Shown here: positions 43,539 to 51,690 of the stretch, piece by piece
Numbering within the stretch: position 1 is the first letter of the stretch
Layout: each line of letters opens with the position of its first letter
NCBI RefSeq assembly: GCF_000699505.1
Contig: NZ_CP007490.1
Location: 930,001-994,000 of the forward strand
Origin: Rhodoluna lacicola
GTDB taxonomy: Bacteria; Actinomycetota; Actinomycetes; Actinomycetales; Microbacteriaceae
DNA length: 64,000 bases
Direction of reading: 5' to 3'
Position numbers and translations under genes: made by a program
Notes under the pieces: generated by a model
Seen by the model: only the letters and a program-made list of their open reading frames with translations
What the model was told of the DNA's origin: nothing
Database searches by the model: none

Positions 43539-44840
43539 ATGACTTCCAAGACCTATTCCCAGCCTGAGCGCTGGTTAGCCCCCGTGGCTAGCGGACCGCT
43601 CGACGCAAGCGTTGAATTACCTGGGTCTAAGTCGCTAAACAACCGTGAGCTGGTGCTTTCCGCTCTAGCCAAGGAGCCAACGCTGCTGACCGGCACCCTG
43701 ACCTCACGGGATAGCTCGCTGATGATTGACGCCCTGCGCTCGCTAGGCACTCAAATAGATGTCGACACCGATGGCAGCGTTCTGGTCACCCCCAAGCCAT
43801 TTGACCGGTCAGCGACTATTGATTGTGGCCTCGCCGGCACCGTAATGCGCTTTGTGCCACCGGTATCGGTGTTGGCAAATGGCGACATCAAGTTTGATGG
43901 CGACGAGGGCGCCAGGCGTCGCCCAATGCACACCACCATCAACAGCCTGCGAGCTCTGGGCGTAGCTGTCTCAGACGAGGGCGCCGCCGCCCTGCCTTTC
44001 ACCGTGCACGGAACAGGCAAAGTGGCCGGCGGTGAAATAACTATCGATGCATCGGCATCCAGCCAATTTGTTTCAGGTTTACTTTTGGCTGCGGCTCGCT
44101 ATGAGAATGGTTTGACACTGCGCCACGAGGGTGAGCACCTGCCATCGATGCCACACATTGAAATGACATTGGATTGTCTGCAAAAACGCGGTGTAAAGGT
44201 TTCATCTCCGGAACCCGCTGTGTGGCGGGTTGAGCCGGGTGAAATTTCTGGTGGAACGGTTGCGATTGAGCCGGATCTTTCAAATGCCGGCCCGTTCTTG
44301 GCTGCCGCGATGGTGGCCGGTGGAAAAGTGTTCATTCAGGGATGGCCGGAGTCAACCACCCAGGTTGGCGACGAGTTTGATGGCATTCTGCAGCAAATGG
44401 GAGCAAAAATAACTCGTCACGTTGGCGGGCTTGAAATTTCTGGGACCGGCGCGATACACGGACTAGACATCGATCTTTCAATCGGTGGCGAACTTACTCC
44501 AGTAATCGCTGCCCTGGCCGCGATCGCAGATAGTCCAACTGTTATACGCGGGGTTGCACACCTACGCGGGCACGAGACAGATCGCCTTGCGGCACTTGCG
44601 GCTGAAATCAATCGCCTCGGTGGAATCGCGCGTGAAACTGCTGATGGTTTAGAAATTGATCCAAGTAATAATTTGCACGGAGCGCTTTGGCGAACTTATG
44701 AGGACCATCGCATGGCAACCGCGGGTGCCATAATCGGGCTTCGCGTTCCTGGAATTGAAATTGAAGACATCACAACAACTTCAAAAACCATGCCAAATTT
44801 TGCTTCGATGTGGATGTCGATGCTAGGAACACAAGCTTGA
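43539..44840 (+). CDS. aroA: 3-phosphoshikimate 1-carboxyvinyltransferase (EPSP synthase)
   Basis: 433 residues. It transfers the enolpyruvyl group of PEP to shikimate-3-phosphate in aromatic amino acid synthesis. Visible blocks: [18 protein letters not shown] (Lys and Arg for substrate binding), [72 protein letters not shown] and [18 protein letters not shown]. AroA next to rsgA, hisN and divergent sigR-rsrA is the standard actinobacterial neighbourhood. Its stop overlaps the rsgA start (TTGA). Confidence 0.97.
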   Translation: MTSKTYSQPERWLAPVASGPLDASVELPGSKSLNNRELVLSALAKEPTLLTGTLTSRDSSLMIDALRSLGTQIDVDTDGSVLVTPKPFDRSATIDCGLAGTVMRFVPPVSVLANGDIKFDGDEGARRRPMHTTINSLRALGVAVSDEGAAALPFTVHGTGKVAGGEITIDASASSQFVSGLLLAAARYENGLTLRHEGEHLPSMPHIEMTLDCLQKRGVKVSSPEPAVWRVEPGEISGGTVAIEPDLSNAGPFLAAAMVAGGKVFIQGWPESTTQVGDEFDGILQQMGAKITRHVGGLEISGTGAIHGLDIDLSIGGELTPVIAALAAIADSPTVIRGVAHLRGHETDRLAALAAEINRLGGIARETADGLEIDPSNNLHGALWRTYEDHRMATAGAIIGLRVPGIEIEDITTTSKTMPNFASMWMSMLGTQA

Positions 44841-45877
44841 GTTGGCTCTACGAGCCAGAACCAGGTCAAAACGATCTGGACGAAACCGATGTTCGGGTTC
44901 GACCAAACCCAAAGGGAAATAAGCCCCGCACCAAAAAGCGTCCCGAGTACGCAGAAGCTCCACTGGGACTGGTGCTTGGTGTTGATGTTGGGCGCTATCG
45001 CGTGTTAATTGATGGAGAAGATCGCGTAGTAAACGCAACCATGGGCAAGGAGCTTCGCAAAACCGGAGCCGTTGTTGGAGACCGCGTTGCACTAGCCGGT
45101 GACACATCGGAAAATGAGGGCGCCCTTGCTCGCGTGGTGCGAATTGAGCCGCGTACTTCCTTGCTGCGCCGGAGTGCCGATGACTCTGACCAGGTTGAGC
45201 GTGTAATCGTTGCCAACGCAACCCAGATGGTGATTGTGGTGGCGATTGCCAATCCAGAGCCTCGAACACGCTTGATTGACCGGTACCTAGCGGCAGCTTA
45301 CGATGCCGGGCTCAAGCCAATCCTGGTAATCACCAAGACAGACCTTGCCAACCCCGATGACTTCCTCGCAAACTTTGCCGGCCTGAGTATTCCAGTGGTC
45401 TTGAATCGCTCCGACAAACCCGCGCTTCCGCAGCTTCGTGATTTGCTTGCCGGTCAGACATCGGTGTTTGTAGGCCACTCCGGAGTTGGTAAATCAACCT
45501 TGGTGAATTCTCTGGCGCCGCACGCAATGCGCGCCACCGGTGGCGTAAACGTGGTCACCGGTCGAGGTCGTCACACCTCCTCATCTGTGCGTGCGATTCG
45601 CTTAGACGAGTCGTTCAATGGTGGCTGGATTATTGACACCCCGGGCGTTCGCTCATTTGGGCTAGGTCACGTCAAGCCAGAGAATCTGCTGCGTTCTTTT
45701 GAAGATTTATATCAGGTGATTGAGACCTGCCCTCGTGATTGCTCTCATTCCGCGGATGCCCCCGACTGTGCTCTTGACGAAGCAATTGAGGAAGGCACGC
45801 TAGGGACAAGCGGCGCTGCACGAGTTGACTCACTGCGAAGACTTATTCAATCAATCGCAAATAACAGCAGCGAATAA
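44837..45877 (+). CDS. rsgA: Ribosome small-subunit GTPase RsgA
   Basis: 346 residues of circularly permuted GTPase that checks late 30S assembly. An N-terminal basic tail precedes the OB-fold (about 60-120). The G motifs appear in permuted order: G4 VITKTDL, then G1 GHSGVGKSTLVNSL, then G3 IDTPGVRSFGLG. The C-terminal zinc finger is CPRDCSHSADAPDC. The start is TTG at 44837 ([11 protein letters not shown]), overlapping the aroA stop by three bases; earlier starts would read into aroA. Confidence 0.94.
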   Translation: MSWLYEPEPGQNDLDETDVRVRPNPKGNKPRTKKRPEYAEAPLGLVLGVDVGRYRVLIDGEDRVVNATMGKELRKTGAVVGDRVALAGDTSENEGALARVVRIEPRTSLLRRSADDSDQVERVIVANATQMVIVVAIANPEPRTRLIDRYLAAAYDAGLKPILVITKTDLANPDDFLANFAGLSIPVVLNRSDKPALPQLRDLLAGQTSVFVGHSGVGKSTLVNSLAPHAMRATGGVNVVTGRGRHTSSSVRAIRLDESFNGGWIIDTPGVRSFGLGHVKPENLLRSFEDLYQVIETCPRDCSHSADAPDCALDEAIEEGTLGTSGAARVDSLRRLIQSIANNSSE

Positions 45878-45886
45878 ACTGAGCAG

Positions 45887-46660
45887 ATGAACTATCAAGC
45901 AGATCTAAATCTTGCACTGGAACTTGCTGACATTGCCGATGCAATTTCGCTTCAGCGTTTCAGGGCCCTTGATCTGCACGTTGAAGATAAGCCAGACCGA
46001 TCGCCGGTTACCGATGCAGACCGTTCGGTAGAACAGGCGCTGAAAAAGGTTTTGGCAGAGAAGGCACCGGCCGATGCCCTGATTGGTGAAGAATTTGGAA
46101 GCACCGGTTCAGCGTCAAGAACTTGGATTATTGACCCGATCGATGGCACAGCAAACTACCTTCGTGGTGTGCCGGTGTGGGCAACGTTGATTGCCCTGGC
46201 CGTAGACGGAAAGCCGCTGGTCAGTGTGGTGTCAGCACCCGCCATGGGGCGACGCTGGTGGGCCGCTCCCGAGGTGGGCGCTTTCACGAAAGACATCGAT
46301 GGAGCGGTTCGGGAACTCAAGGTTTCTGCAATTGGCGCTTTGGAAAACTCGTCGCTCAGCTACAACAACTTGCAGCTCTGGGATCAGGCGGGAATGCTGC
46401 CGCAGCTCACTGAACTATCGCGCAAAATCTGGCGCACCCGCGCCTATGGCGATTTCTGGAGCTACATGCTGCTGGCCGAGGGGGCGCTGGACATAGTTGC
46501 CGAGCACGACCTCAAGATTTACGACATCGCGGCGTTGGTGCCGATCGTTGAGTTGGCCGGCGGACAGTTCACCGCTCTGGATGGGCCACTGACCGCCGAG
46601 AGCTCATCGGTGTTGGCTACAAACGGCAAACTACACCAGGCGGTTGCCGGGCACTTTTAG
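45887..46660 (+). CDS. hisN: Inositol monophosphatase-family phosphatase, probably histidinol-phosphatase HisN
   Basis: 257 residues. Metal-binding motifs are GEEFGSTG (with preceding DKPDRSPVTDADRSVEQAL) and WIIDPIDGTANYLRG; the second-site Asp is in DLKIYDIAALVPIVELAGG. In Actinobacteria the copy following aroA-rsgA is usually HisN, which dephosphorylates histidinol-phosphate in histidine synthesis. Inositol-phosphate phosphatase activity cannot be excluded, and the nearby inositol catabolic genes make that worth noting. Nine bases separate it from rsgA. Confidence 0.88.
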   Translation: MNYQADLNLALELADIADAISLQRFRALDLHVEDKPDRSPVTDADRSVEQALKKVLAEKAPADALIGEEFGSTGSASRTWIIDPIDGTANYLRGVPVWATLIALAVDGKPLVSVVSAPAMGRRWWAAPEVGAFTKDIDGAVRELKVSAIGALENSSLSYNNLQLWDQAGMLPQLTELSRKIWRTRAYGDFWSYMLLAEGALDIVAEHDLKIYDIAALVPIVELAGGQFTALDGPLTAESSSVLATNGKLHQAVAGHF

Positions 46661-46685
46661 TGGCTTGTAAGCGCTCTTGTGCTAA

Positions 46686-46705
46686 TGTCATTACATGTTG
46701 TCAAA
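46686..46705 (+). promoter_or_regulatory. 20-bp motif upstream of gntR, shared with the iolC promoter
   Basis: TGTCATTACATGTTGTCAAA. It differs at only a few positions from TGTCATAACATACTGACATA in front of iolC (57949-57968). Internally ATGT-CATT-ACAT is an inverted repeat. The two sites flank the inositol region, so they may be the operator of the GntR-family regulator encoded just downstream. Confidence 0.6.
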
Positions 46706-46780
46706 GCATGGCGACTGTAAACATTGGTATTTGGAATGGCTATGAATCAGGTTGAACAGATTCTCCCGATTGGAGTATTC

Positions 46781-47503
46781 ATGGACCTGGACCGCTCGGG
46801 TCCTATTCCCCTGTACTTTCAAATCGCTCAGCGCATCGAAAAGGCAATTCTCAGTGGCGATTTACCCGCTGGATCAAGACTTGAAAACGAAGTTTCACTT
46901 GGTGAGCGCCTTGGGCTAAGCCGGCCCACTGTTCGTCGCGCGATTCAGGACTTGGTTGACAAAGGGCTTTTGGTAAGACGCCGCGGCATTGGCACGCAGG
47001 TCGTGCACGGGCAGGTTACCCGAGGTGTTGAGCTGACTTCGCTATATGAGGACCTGTCACGCAGTGGACAAAAGCCATCTACCAAAATTTTGGAATACAA
47101 AAAGATAAAAGCAGATAGCAAGATTGCCGAAAAACTTGGTGTTGAGCCAGGCTCTGAAGTGCTTTACATGCGCCGGCTTCGTGCGGCCGACAACGTTGCC
47201 GTTTCAATTATGGAAAACTGGCTGCCAGCAGAATTCTCCGACATTTCCGAGTCCGAACTAAATCAACATGGTCTCTACCAAATTCTGAGATCCCGCGGCG
47301 TCACCATTCGAGTCGCAAAACAGAAAATTGGTGCTCGCAAAGCCAGTCAGCAGGAATCCGCTGACCTAGCTATTGAAAAGCAAGCATCGCTGCTAACCAT
47401 GGACCGTACTGCATATGACAACTCAGGTCGAGCAGTAGAGTTTGGTCACCACTGCTACCGCCCTGACCTTTACTCTTTTGAGGTCACTCTGGTTGAAAAA
47501 TAA
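46781..47503 (+). CDS. GntR-family (HutC/UTRA type) transcriptional regulator, likely of inositol genes
   Basis: About 240 residues. A winged-helix domain (PIPLYFQIAQRIEKAILSGD, then RLGLSRPTVRRAIQDLVDKG, LVRRRGIGTQVV) is followed by a UTRA ligand domain ending GRAVEFGHHCYRPDLYSFEV. ATG at 46781 (MDLDRSGPIP) follows TTGGAG and matches the usual HutC start; in-frame ATGs at 46736 and 46742 are alternatives. A GntR gene at the border of an iol cluster is also the arrangement in corynebacteria, where the regulator represses iol genes. Regulation of the iol genes here is inferred. Confidence 0.88.
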   Translation: MDLDRSGPIPLYFQIAQRIEKAILSGDLPAGSRLENEVSLGERLGLSRPTVRRAIQDLVDKGLLVRRRGIGTQVVHGQVTRGVELTSLYEDLSRSGQKPSTKILEYKKIKADSKIAEKLGVEPGSEVLYMRRLRAADNVAVSIMENWLPAEFSDISESELNQHGLYQILRSRGVTIRVAKQKIGARKASQQESADLAIEKQASLLTMDRTAYDNSGRAVEFGHHCYRPDLYSFEVTLVEK

Positions 47504-47516
47504 ATTCGACAAATTA

Positions 47517-47553
47517 AAAATCTACCCGGCATTACTGCCGGGTAGATTTTTTT
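47517..47553. terminator. Bidirectional terminator between gntR and iolG
   Basis: AAAATCTACCCGGCA paired with TGCCGGGTAGATTTT, a perfect 15-bp stem with a four-base loop and T-run. It separates convergent gntR and iolG. Confidence 0.92.
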
Positions 47554-47567
47554 CGATGAGAGTAATG

Positions 47568-48578
47568 CTATTTGTAGAAGTCTGGCTTTGCAGCGTACTC
47601 TACGTTTTGTAAGGTGCCCGTATTTAGTGCTTTCACACCTGCCTCTACTGCTGCAGCAGCGAGGTAGCCATCCCAGGCTGATGGCCCATCGATTTTCCCC
47701 TGCTTAGTTGCAGTGACCCAGCGTTGAATCTGCGAGTCATAAGCAGCGGCGAATCGAGTCTTGAAAGACATGTGTTCCTGAGTTGAAATCTGACCATTGA
47801 ACCAAGTGGTCATGCCGCTTGTGCGACCAATCTCTGCAATTCCGTTTTCGAAAACTGCCTCTGTCTTTACCTCATAACCAAACTTCACTGAAACGTTCAT
47901 TTCAACTGTGGCAAGGACTTCTGACTTAGTCTTTAGTAGCACCAAAATTGGATCGCTAAACCCTGAGTGATTGTTTGAGTTGCGCTTCATGTGCTTAACT
48001 TCAACGGTTTCAATCGGAGAGTCAGTCAAGAAGCGAACAACATCAATCTCGTGAACCACTGAGTCAAAAATCAACATGTCGTTGTGGTAACTTTCAGGCA
48101 CAGAAGGGTTTCTGTGGGCACAGTGCAGACCAAGCAACTCCCCTTGATCCTTGCTTGAGATCAATGACCTTAGGTTTTCGTAGCCAGCATCAAAGCGGCG
48201 CATGAAACCAACCTGAATGAACTGCTTGCCAGTTGCAACTTCAGCCTCAACCATACGCAACGACGATGCTGCATCAGGAGTAAGTGGCTTCTCACAAAGG
48301 ATTGGAAGGCCGGCTGCCAACGCCGGCAACAACACTGGCTCGTGGAACTGACCTGGAGTTGCAATTAGAACGGCGTCCATTGCCTTGTCGGCAATTGCAG
48401 CCTCAACATTTGGGTACCACTTGGCAGCTGGAGCGTTTTCCATCGCTGACTTGGCGCGACCTTCATCTGGCTCGACCACTGCAGTCACGATTGCGCCGTT
48501 GATGCGATTTTGGATTCTAATAATGTGGTCTGCACCCATAAGGCCCGCGCCGACAACACCGATTCTTAGTTCTGACAT
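47568..48578 (-). CDS. iolG: Inositol 2-dehydrogenase (Gfo/Idh/MocA family)
   Basis: 336 residues. The NAD-binding Rossmann motif is GVVGAGLMGADH at the N-terminus; EKPLTPDAA holds the conserved Lys, and the catalytic Asp-His pair is in FDSVVHEIDVVRFL. IolG oxidises myo-inositol to 2-keto-myo-inositol (scyllo-inosose), the first step of the pathway encoded around it. Fifteen bases after the iolE-like gene. Other sugar dehydrogenase substrates are possible, but context favours inositol. Confidence 0.88.
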   Translation of the reverse strand: MSELRIGVVGAGLMGADHIIRIQNRINGAIVTAVVEPDEGRAKSAMENAPAAKWYPNVEAAIADKAMDAVLIATPGQFHEPVLLPALAAGLPILCEKPLTPDAASSLRMVEAEVATGKQFIQVGFMRRFDAGYENLRSLISSKDQGELLGLHCAHRNPSVPESYHNDMLIFDSVVHEIDVVRFLTDSPIETVEVKHMKRNSNNHSGFSDPILVLLKTKSEVLATVEMNVSVKFGYEVKTEAVFENGIAEIGRTSGMTTWFNGQISTQEHMSFKTRFAAAYDSQIQRWVTATKQGKIDGPSAWDGYLAAAAVEAGVKALNTGTLQNVEYAAKPDFYK

Positions 48579-48593
48579 TTAACTCTCTCTTGA

Positions 48594-49505
48594 TTAACGA
48601 ACTCGAGCAGCGTGTGTGCAACTCATGATGTGCTTTAGGGTGCGGTCGGCTATGGGTGCTGGGAAGTCAACGTCACAGCCGTACATGTCTTGCTCGACAA
48701 TCGCGAACATTTCAGGGTTGATCTGCGCTGCCTTTTCAATGATTGGAGCGAACTCTGGCACGCCCTCGAAGCCAGGCTCAGTCATTACTCCCCTAGCAAC
48801 TGCGTCAACGAATGGCATGTCGTTCTTTAGTGCCTCGGCAAGAATGTCAGGGTGTACCTGCTTTAGGTGCAGGTAGCCAATGCGCTCTGGGTAAGCGTTC
48901 ATCAACCTGACGTTGTCGCCTAGGTAGTAGGCAAAGTGACCGGTGTCTAGACAGAGGTTGGTGTATTCCTTGCTTGTCTCCTGCAGGAAACGCTCTACCT
49001 CGGCGTAAGTTCCAATGTGGCTGTCTGCGTGCGAGTGGAATTGCTGGTGAATTCCGTATTCCTCAAGCAAGGCCTTGCCAAGCTTGTCGTGCCCCGCGGC
49101 CAACTTCTTCCACTGGTCGTTATCAAGCACGCGTGATTCAAGCACCTCTGCAGTGGCATCTGAACGCCAAAGGTCTGGAATTACTACCAAGTGCTCTACG
49201 CCCAGCTTTGATACAAGGCCGGCAACATCTAATGCCTGATCCCAAGCGCGCTTCCACTGGTCATCGCCCTTGTGGAATCCGGTGAAAACAGTTCCGGCCG
49301 ACAGCTTTAGGTCGTGTTCGGCAAGAACATCGGCCAGTTGGTTTGGATCGGTTGGTAGATAGCCGAATGGTCCTAGCTCAATCCAGTGGTAGCCAGCAGC
49401 CTGCACTTCATCTAGGAAGCGCTCCCAAGGAACCTGCTTTGGGTCATTTGGGAACCATACGCCCCAAGAGTCTGGCGCTGTGCCAACACGAATTTGCTTT
49501 GTCAT
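48594..49505 (-). CDS. Xylose-isomerase-like TIM barrel protein, probable inosose dehydratase (IolE-like)
   Basis: 303 residues. It starts IRVGTAPDSWGVWFPNDPKQ and has metal-ligand positions typical of the sugar phosphate isomerase/epimerase fold: YHWIELGPFGYLP (Glu), FHSHADSHIGTY (His), LCLDTGHFAYYLG (Asp, His) and AIVEQDMYG (Glu). Dehydration of 2-keto-myo-inositol is the step otherwise missing from the cluster, so IolE function is likely. An inosose isomerase (IolI) is an alternative. It forms a two-gene unit with iolG, behind a 153-base intergenic region that probably holds its promoter. Confidence 0.78.
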   Translation of the reverse strand: MTKQIRVGTAPDSWGVWFPNDPKQVPWERFLDEVQAAGYHWIELGPFGYLPTDPNQLADVLAEHDLKLSAGTVFTGFHKGDDQWKRAWDQALDVAGLVSKLGVEHLVVIPDLWRSDATAEVLESRVLDNDQWKKLAAGHDKLGKALLEEYGIHQQFHSHADSHIGTYAEVERFLQETSKEYTNLCLDTGHFAYYLGDNVRLMNAYPERIGYLHLKQVHPDILAEALKNDMPFVDAVARGVMTEPGFEGVPEFAPIIEKAAQINPEMFAIVEQDMYGCDVDFPAPIADRTLKHIMSCTHAARVR

Positions 49506-49658
49506 AGCAACAAATCTAACCCAGACAGCCTGGCCTAGCGCCCCAATTGAGCAATTCTAGATAACACTTTTATAAACGATTGTGCATCGAATTCCTGGGC
49601 AAAAAGTGCTACTTCCCAGTCTTTATAAGGCCTATAGCCCCGTTGAGCCCTAGAGTAT

Positions 49659-50699
49659 TTACTTGCTCGTGCTAACTTTTGGCTTGCCCGTGCTAGTTCG
49701 AACCACCAATTTGGAGCTGGTCAAGATCTGCTGCGATAAGTACTGCTGCCCTTTGATTCGGGCAACAATGTCATCGACGGCTGCCTTGGCAATTTCATCC
49801 GGATCTTGCCGCACCGTAGTCAGGTTCAAGAATGGCAAGCTTGCGACTGTATCGTCATAGCCAACCACTGAGACATCTTCAGGAATTTGAATTCCGCTTT
49901 GAATAAGGCGATAAGAGAGACCTAAGGCAGCCTGGTCGTTGTTGCAAACGATGGCAGTGGGTAGGCCACGAGTTATGAACTTATCAGCGGCCTTAGAGCC
50001 GCCTTCTTCAGCGAAGTCCCCCTCAATCTCCACAATCTGGGTTGGTAACTTGTGTCGCTTCATGGCTGACAGGTAGCCCTCGAGGCGGAACTCGGAGTCA
50101 AGCATGTCTTTTGCGTAAACATAGCCAATCTGCCTATGGCCAAGTCCAATCAAATAGTCGACAGCTTCGGCAACACCAACTTCACCATGAGATGACACCA
50201 TGCCGCAGCGAACGCCCTCGAGCCGTCGACCAACACTGACCAGCGGAATGTTTCTTGCCAATTTTTGAATTGCAGTTTTGCTTTGCTGTGAAGAGAAAAG
50301 CACTAGGCCTTCGCATCGGTGGCCCAAGAGCTCCTGAATTGCACTTTCTTCTTGGTGGTTACTTGAAACGGAACTCAAAAACAAACGGTATCCGGCGGCA
50401 TGCGCGTACTTGTAAAGTGCGGGAATCAATTCACCCATTGAGGATTCATTGGGTCGAAACATAACCCCGATGTAATTTGAGTTGACACTTCTCAAAGAAC
50501 GAGCTGCAAGGTTTGGCTGGTAGCCAAGTTTCTTAGCCGCGGCCCGTATTTTGGCCTCGGTGGCTGCTCCAACACCAGGCTCGCCTCGAAAAACTAGACC
50601 GACCAGCTGGCGCGAGACCCCGACCTCTGCCGCAATGTCTGCCATGGTGGCATGGCGGATCTCACTGTTACTCTCTTTTTTGTCCACGTTTTTGGCCAT
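49659..50699 (-). CDS. LacI-family transcriptional regulator
   Basis: 346 residues. The HTH at about 17-40 (TMADIAAEVGVSRQLVGLVF) with hinge AAKKLGYQPNLAARSLRS is followed by a periplasmic-binding-protein-like domain (NYIGVMFRPNES, GHRCEGLVLFSSQQ, AIVCNNDQAALGLSYRLIQS, VSVVGYDDTVASLPFLNLTT). It lies between the two iol operons and probably controls the iolE-iolG unit or the whole region in response to a sugar or cyclitol. Upstream is the terminator after iolH. Confidence 0.92.
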   Translation of the reverse strand: MAKNVDKKESNSEIRHATMADIAAEVGVSRQLVGLVFRGEPGVGAATEAKIRAAAKKLGYQPNLAARSLRSVNSNYIGVMFRPNESSMGELIPALYKYAHAAGYRLFLSSVSSNHQEESAIQELLGHRCEGLVLFSSQQSKTAIQKLARNIPLVSVGRRLEGVRCGMVSSHGEVGVAEAVDYLIGLGHRQIGYVYAKDMLDSEFRLEGYLSAMKRHKLPTQIVEIEGDFAEEGGSKAADKFITRGLPTAIVCNNDQAALGLSYRLIQSGIQIPEDVSVVGYDDTVASLPFLNLTTVRQDPDEIAKAAVDDIVARIKGQQYLSQQILTSSKLVVRTSTGKPKVSTSK

Positions 50700-50712
50700 G
50701 TGGCAATCCTAG

Positions 50713-50749
50713 TAAAAAGCAATCCCTCGGCCTGCTAGAAGACCGAGGG
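50713..50749 (-). terminator. Terminator downstream of iolH
   Basis: On the minus strand CCCTCGG and CCGAGGG form a stem with a 12-base loop, followed shortly by GCTTTTTA. It ends the iolC-to-iolH transcript before lacI; readthrough into lacI is possible. Confidence 0.8.
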
Positions 50750-50772
50750 GCTTTAGTGCTGAAATTGGCAGC

Positions 50773-51648
50773 TTACTGGTGCTTGGCAATAAGTTTTTCA
50801 ATTGCCTCACGCTGGTAGATAGACATCTCACGCGCGTTTTCATTCTCGGCAAAAACACTCGAACACATGATGCTGTTTGGATTGTCAAGGAAGCCATTGG
50901 CCTTTAGCCCCTGGAACATCTCGTCAAAGTTAACATCTCCGGCACCGATTCTTAGGTGCTGGTGCACGCGTACCGCGTTACCCGGAGGGTTGGTGATGTA
51001 ACGCAAACCATGTGATGCCGTGTGGTCCATAGTGTCACTCATGTGCACGATACCCACGCGACCCTTGGCGACTTCCAGAATCTTTGCCGGCTGGTTTCCC
51101 ATGTGGAAAGTATGCGAGGCAACGTAAACCATTCCAAAGTTCTTTGAGTTTATGCCGCGAATCACTCGCCAAGCAGCAAGCCCATTTTCTACAAAGTCAT
51201 CTGGGTGTGGATCAATGAAAACCTTGATGCCCTCTTTTTCAATAATTGGAACAAGCTCTTCCATTGAACGGTAGAAAGCACGCTCTGATTCCTCGGCGCG
51301 CTCGGGGCGCCCGTTGAACTCGGTGCCAATGGTATCTACGCCAAGATCAGCCGTAATTTGAATCACTCGCTTCCAGTAGCGCACCGCTGCTTCACGAACA
51401 TCTTCATCGGGACCTGACCAGCGAAGCACTGGCAGCGTGGAAGCAATTTGAATGCCTGCATCTTTGACTGCTTTCTTGAGCTGTTTGACAAGGTCATCGT
51501 CACCTTTGGGGTGATTGAAGAAAGGAATTAGATCCGGGTGCGGAGTCATTTGCAGGTACTTGTAGCCTAGGTCTGCTGCAAGTGCTGGGAATTCCAACAG
51601 CGAGTGAGTGCTGTGGAACGGGGTTGGGTCCAGAGCGATTTTTACCAT
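50773..51648 (-). CDS. iolH: IolH-like TIM-barrel protein of inositol catabolism
   Basis: 291 residues of the xylose-isomerase-like fold. LGYKYLQMTPHPDLIPFFNH, LRWSGPDEDVREAAVRYWKR, FYRSMEELVPIIEKEGIKVF and the run ITNPPGNAVRVHQHLRIGAG agree closely with my recollection of Bacillus subtilis IolH. The exact reaction of IolH is not well defined. Last gene of the iolC-aldolase-iolA-iolB-iolD-iolH run, 42 bases after iolD. Confidence 0.83.
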   Translation of the reverse strand: MVKIALDPTPFHSTHSLLEFPALAADLGYKYLQMTPHPDLIPFFNHPKGDDDLVKQLKKAVKDAGIQIASTLPVLRWSGPDEDVREAAVRYWKRVIQITADLGVDTIGTEFNGRPERAEESERAFYRSMEELVPIIEKEGIKVFIDPHPDDFVENGLAAWRVIRGINSKNFGMVYVASHTFHMGNQPAKILEVAKGRVGIVHMSDTMDHTASHGLRYITNPPGNAVRVHQHLRIGAGDVNFDEMFQGLKANGFLDNPNSIMCSSVFAENENAREMSIYQREAIEKLIAKHQ

Positions 51649-51690
51649 TTATTTACTCCTTTGTAATTGCGTAACTTTAGCGCGGGATGT

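Noticed and set aside
49498-49506. TTTGTCATA near the iolE-like start, similar to the left end of the iolC motif
   Set aside because: It covers the start codon (CAT is the complement of ATG), and the following bases do not match the 20-bp motif.
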